From the NCBI GenBank assembly GCA_934590135.1, contig CAKTOT010000054.1:1-14874 (forward strand): a stretch of 14,874 bases of DNA. The letters run 5' to 3'. Source of the DNA: an uncultured Muribaculaceae bacterium (GTDB taxonomy: Bacteria > Bacteroidota > Bacteroidia > Bacteroidales > Muribaculaceae). The translations under genes and the position numbers were made by a program. How positions within the stretch are numbered: position 1 is the first letter of the stretch; every line of letters begins with the position of its first letter. Below, one piece after another: positions 5,901 through 13,113 of the stretch. The notes below the pieces were generated by a model, which saw nothing but the letters and a program-made list of their open reading frames with translations, had not been told where the DNA came from and ran no database searches.

Positions 5901-7352
5901 TTATTGTCCGAGTGGTACGGCGTAGAACGCTTGTTTGCCGGTGGGGTATACACCTTTTATAAATAGAACTTTGTCGGCATCGGTCTTGATTATATTGTCG
6001 TAGATGCGCTCTATGTCTTCGGGTGTGGAAACATCGTTTCCGTTGACATTGAGGATAATGAAGCCTTGGCGAATGCCGGCGTCTTTGACCGGACCGTCAG
6101 AGAGTTCGCTTACTTGTACGCCGTGGCTTATCTCAAGTTGTTCGCGAGTGTCTTTGTCTACTTTGGCAAATATGCATCCGAGGTCGGTGACGCTCCCGGC
6201 GCGTGTGAGGGTGGTGTCGCCCTGATTGTTACGCAAAGTTACTTGTGCGCTATGTTTTTTACCGTCGCGGTAGTATGTGATGGTGACGGTGTCGCCGGGG
6301 CTGCATTTGGCCATGGCCTCCTGCATCTGTGCAGTGGAGAGCGTGGGGTGTTCGGCCAAAGATATGATGACATCGCCTTCCTGCAGTCCGGCACGGCGTG
6401 CAGCCGAGCGATCTTCGACTGATTGTACGTATATGCCGGATGTGGTGCCTTGGATTTTCTTTTCTTTTACCAGCTCGGGCGTAACTTCGGAGAATGTGAC
6501 GCCAAGGTAGGCGCGTTGTACTGCGCCGTATTGCTTAATGTCGCTTATGACTTTTTGAACGATGGAGGTTGGAATTGCGAAGGAGCATCCGACGTATGCA
6601 CCGTTTTGAGAGTATATGGCGGTATTGATGCCTACGAGTTGCCCGGCAAGGTTGACAAGTGCTCCGCCCGAATTGCCTTGGTTGACGGCGGCATCAGTTT
6701 GTATGTATGATTCGATGCCGGTGGAGCGTGTGCCGGTTGTGGCCGAGATATTGCGGGCTTTGGCGCTTACAATGCCGGCGGTGACGGTGGAAGTAAATCC
6801 GAAGGGATTTCCCACGGCGAGAACCCATTCGCCCACTTTGAGCTTTTCGGAATCACCCATGGGGATGATGTGTAGGTCGGGGGCGTCGATTTTGATGAGC
6901 GCAAGGTCGGTGGTTGCATCCGTTCCGACAACGGTGGCGTTGAAATTGCGGTTGTCGTTGAGCGTGACTTCGAGACGTTCGGCTCCGTCGACAACGTGGT
7001 TATTGGTGACGATGTATCCGTCCTTTGATATTATTACGCCCGAGCCAAGGCCTATCTGCCGTTGCTTGGGTTCTTCGCGCGGTGTCTGTTGGCGACGCGG
7101 AGTCTGCTGTCCGTAGGGGTTGCCAAAGAAAAAGTCAAAAAACGGGTCGGAGAAGAAGTCCGAACCGGACTGAATTTGTCGTTGTGCACGCGGTGTGGCG
7201 TAGCTTTTGACGGATACTACGCCGTTGACAGTGGACTGGGCAGTGCGGGTGAAGTCGTCTTGCGTGATGATGCGCGAGGCGGGGGCGTTTTGTGCTGACA
7301 CGGCGCCGGCGCATGCCAGCGCCATGGCTGTAACGATGCTTATTGTTTTCAT
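5901..7352 (-). CDS. degP: Do-family periplasmic serine protease/chaperone DegP (HtrA)
   Basis: DegP degrades or refolds misfolded periplasmic and outer-membrane proteins. The 483-residue protein has a signal peptide (MKTISIVTAMALACAGAVSA, cleavage likely after residue 20), a Phe-rich then Gln/Arg-rich regulatory loop (about 65-100), a trypsin-like domain with His119 (TNNHVVDG), Asp149 (TTDLALI) and Ser228 (GNSGGAL), and two PDZ domains (about 280-375 and 385-480). It ends in two consecutive stop codons (TAA TAA). A run of ten A residues (7368-7377) lies 16-25 bases before the ATG and may serve ribosome binding in this Shine-Dalgarno-poor group. No full promoter of the window's type was found upstream, leaving room for control by an alternative sigma factor. 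DegQ- or DegS-like naming is possible, but two PDZ domains fit DegP/DegQ. Confidence 0.96.
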   Translation of the reverse strand: MKTISIVTAMALACAGAVSAQNAPASRIITQDDFTRTAQSTVNGVVSVKSYATPRAQRQIQSGSDFFSDPFFDFFFGNPYGQQTPRRQQTPREEPKQRQIGLGSGVIISKDGYIVTNNHVVDGAERLEVTLNDNRNFNATVVGTDATTDLALIKIDAPDLHIIPMGDSEKLKVGEWVLAVGNPFGFTSTVTAGIVSAKARNISATTGTRSTGIESYIQTDAAVNQGNSGGALVNLAGQLVGINTAIYSQNGAYVGCSFAIPTSIVQKVISDIKQYGAVQRAYLGVTFSEVTPELVKEKKIQGTTSGIYVQSVEDRSAARRAGLQEGDVIISLAEHPTLSTAQMQEAMAKCSPGDTVTITYYRDGKKHSAQVTLRNNQGDTTLTRAGSVTDLGCIFAKVDKDTREQLEISHGVQVSELSDGPVKDAGIRQGFIILNVNGNDVSTPEDIERIYDNIIKTDADKVLFIKGVYPTGKQAFYAVPLGQ

Positions 7353-7537
7353 AGTGTCGTGTTGGGCTTTTTTTTTTGTATTATATGTTTTGTTTGATTT
7401 GTCCTAAGTGTTTGTGAGCGCGAATTTACTGATTTTCTTGATATGTGAAGCTGTGTGTCTGCGATGTTTATACTTATTTGGCTATGTATGGGCGTGGTTT
7501 CACAATTGTTAAAATAACGAGTGGCGTGTACTATATA

Positions 7538-7582
7538 ATCAATGGGGGAAGCACCGCAGAGTGCGATGCTTCCCCCATTGAT
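7538..7582 (-). terminator. Long hairpin terminator after the phosphohexose mutase gene
   Basis: ATCAATGGGGGAAGCA (7582-7567 on the reverse strand) and TGCTTCCCCCATTGAT (7553-7538) form a perfect 16-bp stem with a 13-nt loop, starting 22 bases after the stop codon. No clear U run follows (TATATAGTAC), so it may act more as an mRNA 3'-end protector or need a factor. Confidence 0.75.
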
Positions 7583-7604
7583 GGTATAGTTGGGCGTTTG
7601 TGTC

Positions 7605-9353
7605 TTAGATGCCGAGGTCTTTCTTGATGGCCTCTACTTTGGTTTCGGCTTCACGGCCGCAGCGGTCATAGTCGGCTGCAGAGCTCATGTTGCCTTTGAC
7701 TTCGATGTAGAATTTAATCTTAGGTTCGGTGCCGCTGGGACGTACCGAAACTTTGGTGCCGTCTTCGGTATAGTATTGAAGAACGTTGCTTGTGTCGGGA
7801 AAGACCATCTTGGTGACTGCGCCGGTGCGAAGATCTTTGTCTTCGAGTGTGGTGTAGTCCTTGATAGCTACGACAGCACTGCCGCCTAAGCTCTTGGGAG
7901 GATTGGAGCGGAAATTGGTCATCATAGCCTTGATTTCGTCTGCTCCGGTCTTGCCGGGCCGCACTACAGATACACCTACTTCGTGGCTGTACCCGTAGGT
8001 GAGGTAGATGTCTTTAAGCATATCCATATATGTCATGCCGCGGTCTTTGGCCCATGCAGCGATTTCGGCCATCAGTGATATGGCGGATACGGAGTCCTTG
8101 TCACGACAGAATGTCTCGGCCATAAAGCCGTAGCTTTCTTCGCCACCTCCGAGGTAACGTCCGTCTTTCTCATGCTCGCGGATGACGTTGGCAATCCATT
8201 TGAATCCGGTGTAGCTGTCATAGAGTGTGATGCCTTGACGATCGGCGATGCGGCGTATGGTCTCGGTGGTGACAATGGTTTTGACGACATATTCGTTGCC
8301 TTTGAGCAGCCCGAGTTCGCGATTGCGTTGCATGATGTAGTTGAGCAAAATCATGACAATCTGGTTGCCGTTGATGAGAACGTACTCGCCGGAGGCATCG
8401 CGTGCCACGCAGCCGATACGGTCGGCATCGGGGTCGGATGCAAAGATGACGTCGGCACCGGTCTCCTTGGCTTTGGCTATGGCCAGAGCCATTGCGGAGG
8501 GCACTTCGGGATTGGGCGAAACTACAGTGGGGAAGTCGCCGGAGGGGATGTCTTGTTCGGGGACGTGAATGATATTGGTAAATCCGTAGTTGCGCAACGA
8601 TGCGGGTACGAGTTTGACGCCTGTACCATGTATGGGGGTGTAGACGATTTTCAGGTTGTGGTGGCGCTTGATGACTTCGGGGTCCAACGAGAGGGTCTTG
8701 ACGGCGGCCAGGAAAGCTTCGTCTATGTCTGCTCCAATGTGTTGTATCAATTCGGGGTTGCCTTTGAACTTGATGTCGCGTACATCGGTAATTTTGTTGA
8801 CGTGTTTGATGATATTGACATCATGCGGAGCAAGCACCTGTGCACCGTCATCCCAATAGGCTTTGTATCCGTTGTACTCTTTGGGGTTGTGTGACGCCGT
8901 GATGTTGACACCGCTCTGACATCCGAGGTGACGTATGGCAAAGGACAGCTCGGGAGTGGGCTGGAATGTCTCGAAGAGATATACCTTGATGCCGTTGGCC
9001 GAGAAGATGTCGGCTACGGTCTGAGCAAAGTATTCGGAGTTGTTGCGCACATCATGGCCTACGACTACCGAAATCTGTGGCAGATCGGCGAAGGCCTCTT
9101 TGAGGTAGTTAGCCAGGCCTTGTGTGGCGGCACCTACGGTATAGATATTCATACGGTTGGAGCCGGCGCCCATAATGCCGCGCAGACCGCCTGTGCCGAA
9201 TTCGAGGTCTTTGTAAAAAGACTCAATGAGTTCGGTGGGGTCATCGGCTGCAAGCATTCGTAGTACTTCGTCTTGTGTCTTCTGATCGTATCCATCGCGC
9301 AGCCATGTTTTAGCTTTGGCTGTCACTTGGTCGATGAGTTGTTGATCTTTCAT
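7605..9353 (-). CDS. Phosphoglucomutase/phosphomannomutase (alpha-D-phosphohexomutase, PgcA-like)
   Basis: This cytoplasmic enzyme interconverts hexose 1- and 6-phosphates, feeding UDP-glucose or GDP-mannose and capsule or LPS synthesis. All four superfamily loops are present in the 582-residue protein: the phosphoserine loop ITASHNP (Ser154), the Mg-binding loop DPDADR (307-312), the sugar-specificity loop GGGEESYGF (402-410) and the phosphate-binding loop RPSGTEPK (538-545). Length and the N-terminal FGTGGLRGIMG fit the PgcA-like phosphoglucomutase group; the mannose versus glucose preference cannot be settled from the sequence. The open frame extends to an ATG at 9461, but that codon lies inside the -33 element of the promoter (9431-9462), so it cannot be transcribed from there; the start is the ATG at 9353. 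It is a single-gene unit with promoter, leader hairpin and terminator. Confidence 0.93.
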   Translation of the reverse strand: MKDQQLIDQVTAKAKTWLRDGYDQKTQDEVLRMLAADDPTELIESFYKDLEFGTGGLRGIMGAGSNRMNIYTVGAATQGLANYLKEAFADLPQISVVVGHDVRNNSEYFAQTVADIFSANGIKVYLFETFQPTPELSFAIRHLGCQSGVNITASHNPKEYNGYKAYWDDGAQVLAPHDVNIIKHVNKITDVRDIKFKGNPELIQHIGADIDEAFLAAVKTLSLDPEVIKRHHNLKIVYTPIHGTGVKLVPASLRNYGFTNIIHVPEQDIPSGDFPTVVSPNPEVPSAMALAIAKAKETGADVIFASDPDADRIGCVARDASGEYVLINGNQIVMILLNYIMQRNRELGLLKGNEYVVKTIVTTETIRRIADRQGITLYDSYTGFKWIANVIREHEKDGRYLGGGEESYGFMAETFCRDKDSVSAISLMAEIAAWAKDRGMTYMDMLKDIYLTYGYSHEVGVSVVRPGKTGADEIKAMMTNFRSNPPKSLGGSAVVAIKDYTTLEDKDLRTGAVTKMVFPDTSNVLQYYTEDGTKVSVRPSGTEPKIKFYIEVKGNMSSAADYDRCGREAETKVEAIKKDLGI

Positions 9354-9387
9354 TGTGTATATGGTTGTTGGTTGATTGTTGTAGCGT

Positions 9388-9421
9388 GAAAAATAGGGGT
9401 TGGCGCCGCTGTGACGGCGCC
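9388..9421 (-). promoter_or_regulatory. GC-rich hairpin with U5 in the mutase 5' leader
   Basis: GGCGCCG (9421-9415), loop TCACAG and CGGCGCC (9408-9402) form a perfect 7-bp all-G/C stem that lies almost at the predicted mRNA 5' end. It is followed by AACCCCTA and then a run of five T residues (9393-9389). It may be a 5' stabiliser or a weak attenuator; the role is inferred. Confidence 0.45.
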
Positions 9422-9430
9422 TTTCCGATG

Positions 9431-9462
9431 CAAAGTTACGGCGTATTTGCCGATTTTCCAAA
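9431..9462 (-). promoter_or_regulatory. Bacteroidales-type promoter of the phosphohexose mutase gene
   Basis: On the reverse strand TTTG (9462-9459), a 20-base spacer and TAACTTTG (9438-9431), continuing TAACTTTGCA, fully match the Bacteroides consensus. Transcription would start near 9424, about 70 nt before the ATG at 9353. It decides the start codon of the mutase gene. Confidence 0.82.
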
Positions 9463-9530
9463 TTGTGAGGTAGTGTCTGTGCGCGGCTTTGTAATGTGGC
9501 TTTCCGGTGACCTGAGTTAGTCTACCTGTG

Positions 9531-10397
9531 TCAGCAGGCTTGCGCCAAGATACACACCAAAGCGAAGAGCGCGGCAGCGGGCGCAGCCATCAGCAACGAG
9601 TCGATGCGGTCAAGCACTCCGCCGTGGCCGGGAATAAGGTTGCCGGAGTCCTTGACGCCGGCGGCACGCTTCATCATCGATTCGAAAAGGTCGCCGGCTG
9701 TGGATGCCAAGCAGACGATGATGCCGAAAGTGCCCCATTCCAAGTATTCTCCGTGGACGAAGGCTGCAGCGTATATTACTCCGGCAAGTATGCAGAATGC
9801 CATTCCGCCCCAAAATCCTTCCCAGCTTTTCTTCGGGGACAAGCGTTTGCACAGAGGATTTCGGCCGAATCTCGAACCTACAAGGTATGCTCCGGTATCG
9901 TTGAGCCATATCATTACAAACATTAGCATCACCAATGCCGAACCGGTGTGCGCCATTAGGGCGTTGAGAAGTGCCACGGGTACGCCGACGTACAGCACGC
10001 CAAGGTATGAGCGTCCGGCCATAGAGAATGCACCGGGACCGTTTTGCGATAGGGCTAAGGCCATACGTATGACGAGATAAAGCACCATAATGGCGGCTAC
10101 GGCTGTGAGTGTGGCGGCAATGGCCGTGTGCTCGTTTCCGGGATATGCGGATGCGGTGTAGGTGTATGCAGGAACCGCGAGCCAGAGTAACATGGTGGCA
10201 GCGAAATCGGCCATACGTATTGCCGTGGGCATGTCATGGCCTTCGGCTTGTGTGGCCATGCGTTGGTACTCGAAAGCGGCAGTGACTGCGAGGATGCCCG
10301 TAAGGGCAAAGAACCAGTATCCGCCGACGATGGTGGCTGAAACTATGACAGCCACATATATTGCACCTGAAATGGCGCGTGTGACGATATTTTTCAT
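9531..10397 (-). CDS. cdsA: Phosphatidate cytidylyltransferase (CDP-diacylglycerol synthase)
   Basis: CdsA is an integral inner-membrane enzyme that makes CDP-diacylglycerol from CTP and phosphatidic acid, the branch-point precursor of bacterial phospholipids. The 288-residue protein has about eight hydrophobic segments. The family signature is complete near the C-terminus: SMMKRAAGVKDSG followed by GHGGVLDRID (residues 240-266), with the conserved Asp236 in STAGDLFES and the upstream KKSWEGFWGG motif (189-198). The start ATG at 10397 is followed directly by a membrane segment. A -7 element lies about 110 bases upstream. Only 69 bases separate its stop from the mutase promoter, and no strong terminator was seen there, so some read-through is possible. 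Confidence 0.96.
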   Translation of the reverse strand: MKNIVTRAISGAIYVAVIVSATIVGGYWFFALTGILAVTAAFEYQRMATQAEGHDMPTAIRMADFAATMLLWLAVPAYTYTASAYPGNEHTAIAATLTAVAAIMVLYLVIRMALALSQNGPGAFSMAGRSYLGVLYVGVPVALLNALMAHTGSALVMLMFVMIWLNDTGAYLVGSRFGRNPLCKRLSPKKSWEGFWGGMAFCILAGVIYAAAFVHGEYLEWGTFGIIVCLASTAGDLFESMMKRAAGVKDSGNLIPGHGGVLDRIDSLLMAAPAAALFALVCILAQAC

Positions 10398-10506
10398 ATT
10401 CAGAGGGTGTCTGTATGGGATATATGTTATATTTTCTGTCGTTTATTATGCGTTTGTTGTGGCTTCGGGTGTTAGACTGATGCCGCGGTTGATGCTTTAC
10501 ATAGTG

Positions 10507-10514
10507 CAAAGATA
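10507..10514 (-). promoter_or_regulatory. Probable -7 element of the cdsA promoter
   Basis: The reverse strand reads TATCTTTG, continuing TATCTTTGCA, the same extended -7 box as the other promoters here. No TTTG or TTG occurs 20 bases upstream, so the -33 half is missing or diverged. The leader would be about 100 nt and A/C-rich. Confidence 0.5.
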
Positions 10515-10565
10515 GCGATTTTCAGCCAATCGAAGGCGTTAATACATGGCTTAAATAAAGCAGCA

Positions 10566-10600
10566 GACCGCGTTCGCTGTCTAAGTATGCGAACGCGGTC
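10566..10600 (-). terminator. Hairpin terminator of the ABC exporter operon
   Basis: GACCGCGTTCGC (10600-10589) and GCGAACGCGGTC (10577-10566) form a perfect 12-bp stem with an 11-nt loop, 25 bases after the permease stop. The following RNA is UGCUGCUUUAUUU, moderately U-rich. It also separates this operon from the cdsA promoter. Confidence 0.78.
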
Positions 10601-10625
10601 CGGTTATATAGTGTGTATTTTTCGG

Positions 10626-11903
10626 CTACTTGTAACGTGCCCAGCGAAGCATTTGGCTGATTGTGGGCTTTTTGCCGTACATGAATATGCCTACGCGGTA
10701 TATTTTGGCGGCAAACCATATCATGGCAATAGTGGAAATGTAGAGTATGGCCAGTGAGACGATGCACTGCGAGGTCTCAATGCCGAAGGGCAGGCGTGCC
10801 ATCATCACCATAGGCGAGGTAAAGGGCACCATAGACATTGTAACGGCCATACCGGAGTTGGGGTCGGAAACAACGCTCATGCTGAATATGAGTCCGAGAA
10901 TGATGGGAACCATAGCCAGTGATTGAAGCTGTGATGCGTCCTGTATATTATCCACTGCCGAGCCTATGGCGGCATAGATGGCCGAGTAGAAGAGATAACC
11001 TCCGATGAGGAATAGTGCCAGGTAGGTGAACAATGAGATAATAAATCCGGTGTTTCCGAGCATATTTATGGCGTTAAGCAGATCTATGTCTGTAGAGGTG
11101 TTGAGCAGTGATGCTGTCAGTGAGGGCATGGCAAAAGTGGTGAAGGACGATATGAGTACAAACCATATTGCAATCTGGGTGAGAGCTACGGCGCCTATGC
11201 CGAGTATCTTGCCAAGCATAAGCGATGTGGGCTTGACGCACGATACAACCACCTCAAGGACACGATTGGTTTTTTCCTCGATGATGGATGTCATAACCAT
11301 TTGTCCGTAGAGCATAATAAACATATACAACATTAAAGATAGTACCATACCGACCAGATAGGATATCATTGAGGAGGTGCTTTGCTCTTCTTCGGTGTCT
11401 ATGCGCATAGTATCTATAGCAACACTCGGTTCGATTTGCTTGATATATTTTTCTATTTCCGGAACTTGAGCCCTTATGTCTTCTATGCGTATTGAGCGTA
11501 CGGCTTGTGTGATGGCTTGTGTGATGGCATTTTCGGTCTGCATAGCTGCAGCACCGCGTGTGTATAGGTGTATATGCGATGGATCGGCCACAACGTCTTG
11601 TCCTAAATCGAGTACGGCATCGTAGCGTTGGTCGGCTTTTGCCGAATCGGCGGACAAGTCGGTGGGCACGAAGGTGATGGCGCTTGTCTTATCAGTGGAT
11701 GCAGCGAGCAATTGTGCAACTTGGTATTGCGGGTCTATGACGGCGATGACTTTTTCCTCCGGTCCGGAAAATGCGGCCACAAGTGCGGGAGCTGCCATAA
11801 GGCCGAGCATCAGTACCGGCATCAGTATGGTGGATATTATGAAGCTTTTGCGGCGCACTCGTTGTAAGTATTCGCGCGCAATGACTATGGAAAGATTGGA
11901 CAT
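10626..11903 (-). CDS. ABC-2 type exporter permease (NatB-like)
   Basis: This 425-residue membrane protein is the likely partner of the ATPase gene just upstream. It has one N-terminal membrane segment (about 22-45), a large extracytoplasmic region (about 48-178), then five or six membrane segments to residue 408, the layout of NatB/YhaP-type ABC-2 permeases. The cytoplasmic coupling motif EEKTNRVLE (209-217) is well conserved. NatAB of Bacillus exports Na+, but many homologues have unknown substrates, so the substrate is left open. It begins 61 bases after the ATPase stop. Residues 127-134 are a perfect duplication, ITQAITQA, encoded by an exact 12-bp tandem repeat. Confidence 0.9.
   Translation of the reverse strand: MSNLSIVIAREYLQRVRRKSFIISTILMPVLMLGLMAAPALVAAFSGPEEKVIAVIDPQYQVAQLLAASTDKTSAITFVPTDLSADSAKADQRYDAVLDLGQDVVADPSHIHLYTRGAAAMQTENAITQAITQAVRSIRIEDIRAQVPEIEKYIKQIEPSVAIDTMRIDTEEEQSTSSMISYLVGMVLSLMLYMFIMLYGQMVMTSIIEEKTNRVLEVVVSCVKPTSLMLGKILGIGAVALTQIAIWFVLISSFTTFAMPSLTASLLNTSTDIDLLNAINMLGNTGFIISLFTYLALFLIGGYLFYSAIYAAIGSAVDNIQDASQLQSLAMVPIILGLIFSMSVVSDPNSGMAVTMSMVPFTSPMVMMARLPFGIETSQCIVSLAILYISTIAMIWFAAKIYRVGIFMYGKKPTISQMLRWARYK
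11502..11525. repeat. Exact 12-bp tandem duplication in the permease gene
   Basis: The plus strand reads GGCTTGTGTGAT twice in direct succession, followed by GGC, encoding ITQA-ITQA in the extracytoplasmic region. It keeps the reading frame and could vary in copy number between strains. Confidence 0.8.
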
Positions 11904-11964
11904 TATATTAATTTAATGTGTATTACAAAAATAGAGTATTGATGCTTATGGCTATGGTGAGCCT

Positions 11965-12927
11965 TTATCTGTCGGCGGAGTTCTGCGAAGCCTTGACTGC
12001 GGAGATGAATATATCATCCATCGAGGGCATATATGTCCCTAAGGCACGGATGGATACTGCCGGATTGACGGCGGCGATGACTGCCGCACGGATGTCGTCC
12101 TTATCTACGCCTGTGACTATGGCGCGTGCATCGGCGCCATTGAGGCGTGCCGCTTCGAGGCCGTTGTCGTTGCTTTCGAGCCGGACGCTGTCTATGGATT
12201 CTAAGGCATGACAAAGAGCATCTCGGTTGCCGTCGTAATCGATGTATAGGCGACCGCCGCCATATTCTCGTCGTATGGCGTTGACCTCGCCGTCGAGGAT
12301 GACACGCGAGCGGTTGATAAGGGTTATGTCATCGCAAATCTCTTCTACGCTGGACATATTGTGCGTTGAGAAGATGACTGTAGCTCCTTGGTCGCGCAGA
12401 CGCAATATCTCGCGACGCAGGATGTCGGCATTTATGGGATCGAAGCCGCTGAATGGCTCATCGAAAATCAGTAGGGTAGGACGATGAAGTACCGTAATGA
12501 CAAATTGGACTTTTTGTGCCATACCTTTGCTGAGCTCCTCGACTTTTTTATCGTACCAGGAGGTCATGCCCAATCTTTCGAACCATTCGTTGACGGCGGC
12601 GCGGGCATCGTTACGACTCATACCTTTGAGGCGCGCAAAGAATACGGCCTGCTCCCCGACTTTCATCTTTTTATATAGTCCGCGTTCCTCGGGCAGATAG
12701 CCTATGCGGGATACATCGGCTGCCGTGAGTCGATGCCCGTCCAGAATGACCTCACCGCTGTCCGGGGCTGTGATATGATTGATGATGCGTATCAATGTGG
12801 TTTTCCCGGCGCCGTTGGGCCCGAGCAGTCCGTGGACTTTGCCTTTTGCGGCGTGCATCGAAACATTGTCCAGCGCAAGGTGTCCGGTGTAATTTTTTGT
12901 GATATTGTTGGCTTCGAGCAGATACAT
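11965..12927 (-). CDS. ABC transporter ATP-binding protein (NatA-like)
   Basis: This is the ATPase of a two-gene exporter with the permease downstream. The 320-residue protein carries Walker A GPNGAGKT (36-43), an ABC signature changed to LSKGM (132-136) as in the NatA group, Walker B LLIFDE (152-157), the H-loop His189 in FSTHN, and a C-terminal domain of about 100 residues (DUF4162-like) typical of NatA/CcmA-type ATPases. The Q-loop region reads YLPEERGLY, with Glu where many ABC proteins have Gln, common in this subgroup. An eight-A run (12943-12950) lies 16-23 bases before the ATG. No promoter of the window's type was found upstream; an imperfect palindrome at 12979-13001 might be an operator. 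The substrate is unknown. Confidence 0.94.
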   Translation of the reverse strand: MYLLEANNITKNYTGHLALDNVSMHAAKGKVHGLLGPNGAGKTTLIRIINHITAPDSGEVILDGHRLTAADVSRIGYLPEERGLYKKMKVGEQAVFFARLKGMSRNDARAAVNEWFERLGMTSWYDKKVEELSKGMAQKVQFVITVLHRPTLLIFDEPFSGFDPINADILRREILRLRDQGATVIFSTHNMSSVEEICDDITLINRSRVILDGEVNAIRREYGGGRLYIDYDGNRDALCHALESIDSVRLESNDNGLEAARLNGADARAIVTGVDKDDIRAAVIAAVNPAVSIRALGTYMPSMDDIFISAVKASQNSADR

Positions 12928-12978
12928 ATGCTTGTTTATATATTTTTTTTATTAGACGCGTCGTTCGGTGATTAGTTT

Positions 12979-13001
12979 CGCGTTTAACTTAATTTAACGC
13001 G
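12979..13001. promoter_or_regulatory. Imperfect palindrome upstream of the ABC exporter operon
   Basis: CGCGTTTAA and TTAACGCG flank CTTAAT, a 6-bp perfect dyad (CGCGTT/AACGCG) extending to 8 pairs with one bulged base, in AT-rich DNA 52-74 bases before the ATPase ATG. It could be a repressor site for the exporter. No regulator gene lies nearby in the window. Confidence 0.35.
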
Positions 13002-13113
13002 TATTCGATTCTTTGATTGGAAAGACGCGCGTTTATCGGCGTTAATCAACAGAGGCGAAAGATGTGCTTTATTTGTCATACATCGTGTCGCTTATATCGT
13101 AATATATGACGAT

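Noticed and set aside
7421..7428. Possible degP -7 box TAAATTCG on the reverse strand
   Set aside because: One mismatch at an invariant T, no -33 TTG at 20 bases, and it lacks the C and GCA shared by the other promoters. It was not called as a promoter.
8172..8894. 240-codon open frame on the plus strand, opposite the phosphohexose mutase gene
   Set aside because: Antisense shadow of conserved mutase sequence; no motif and no promoter on the plus strand.
11926..11933. TATTTTTG between the ATPase and permease genes, resembling a -7 box
   Set aside because: It matches TAnnTTTG but has no -33 partner and lies in AT-rich DNA within a tight two-gene operon; chance is likely.
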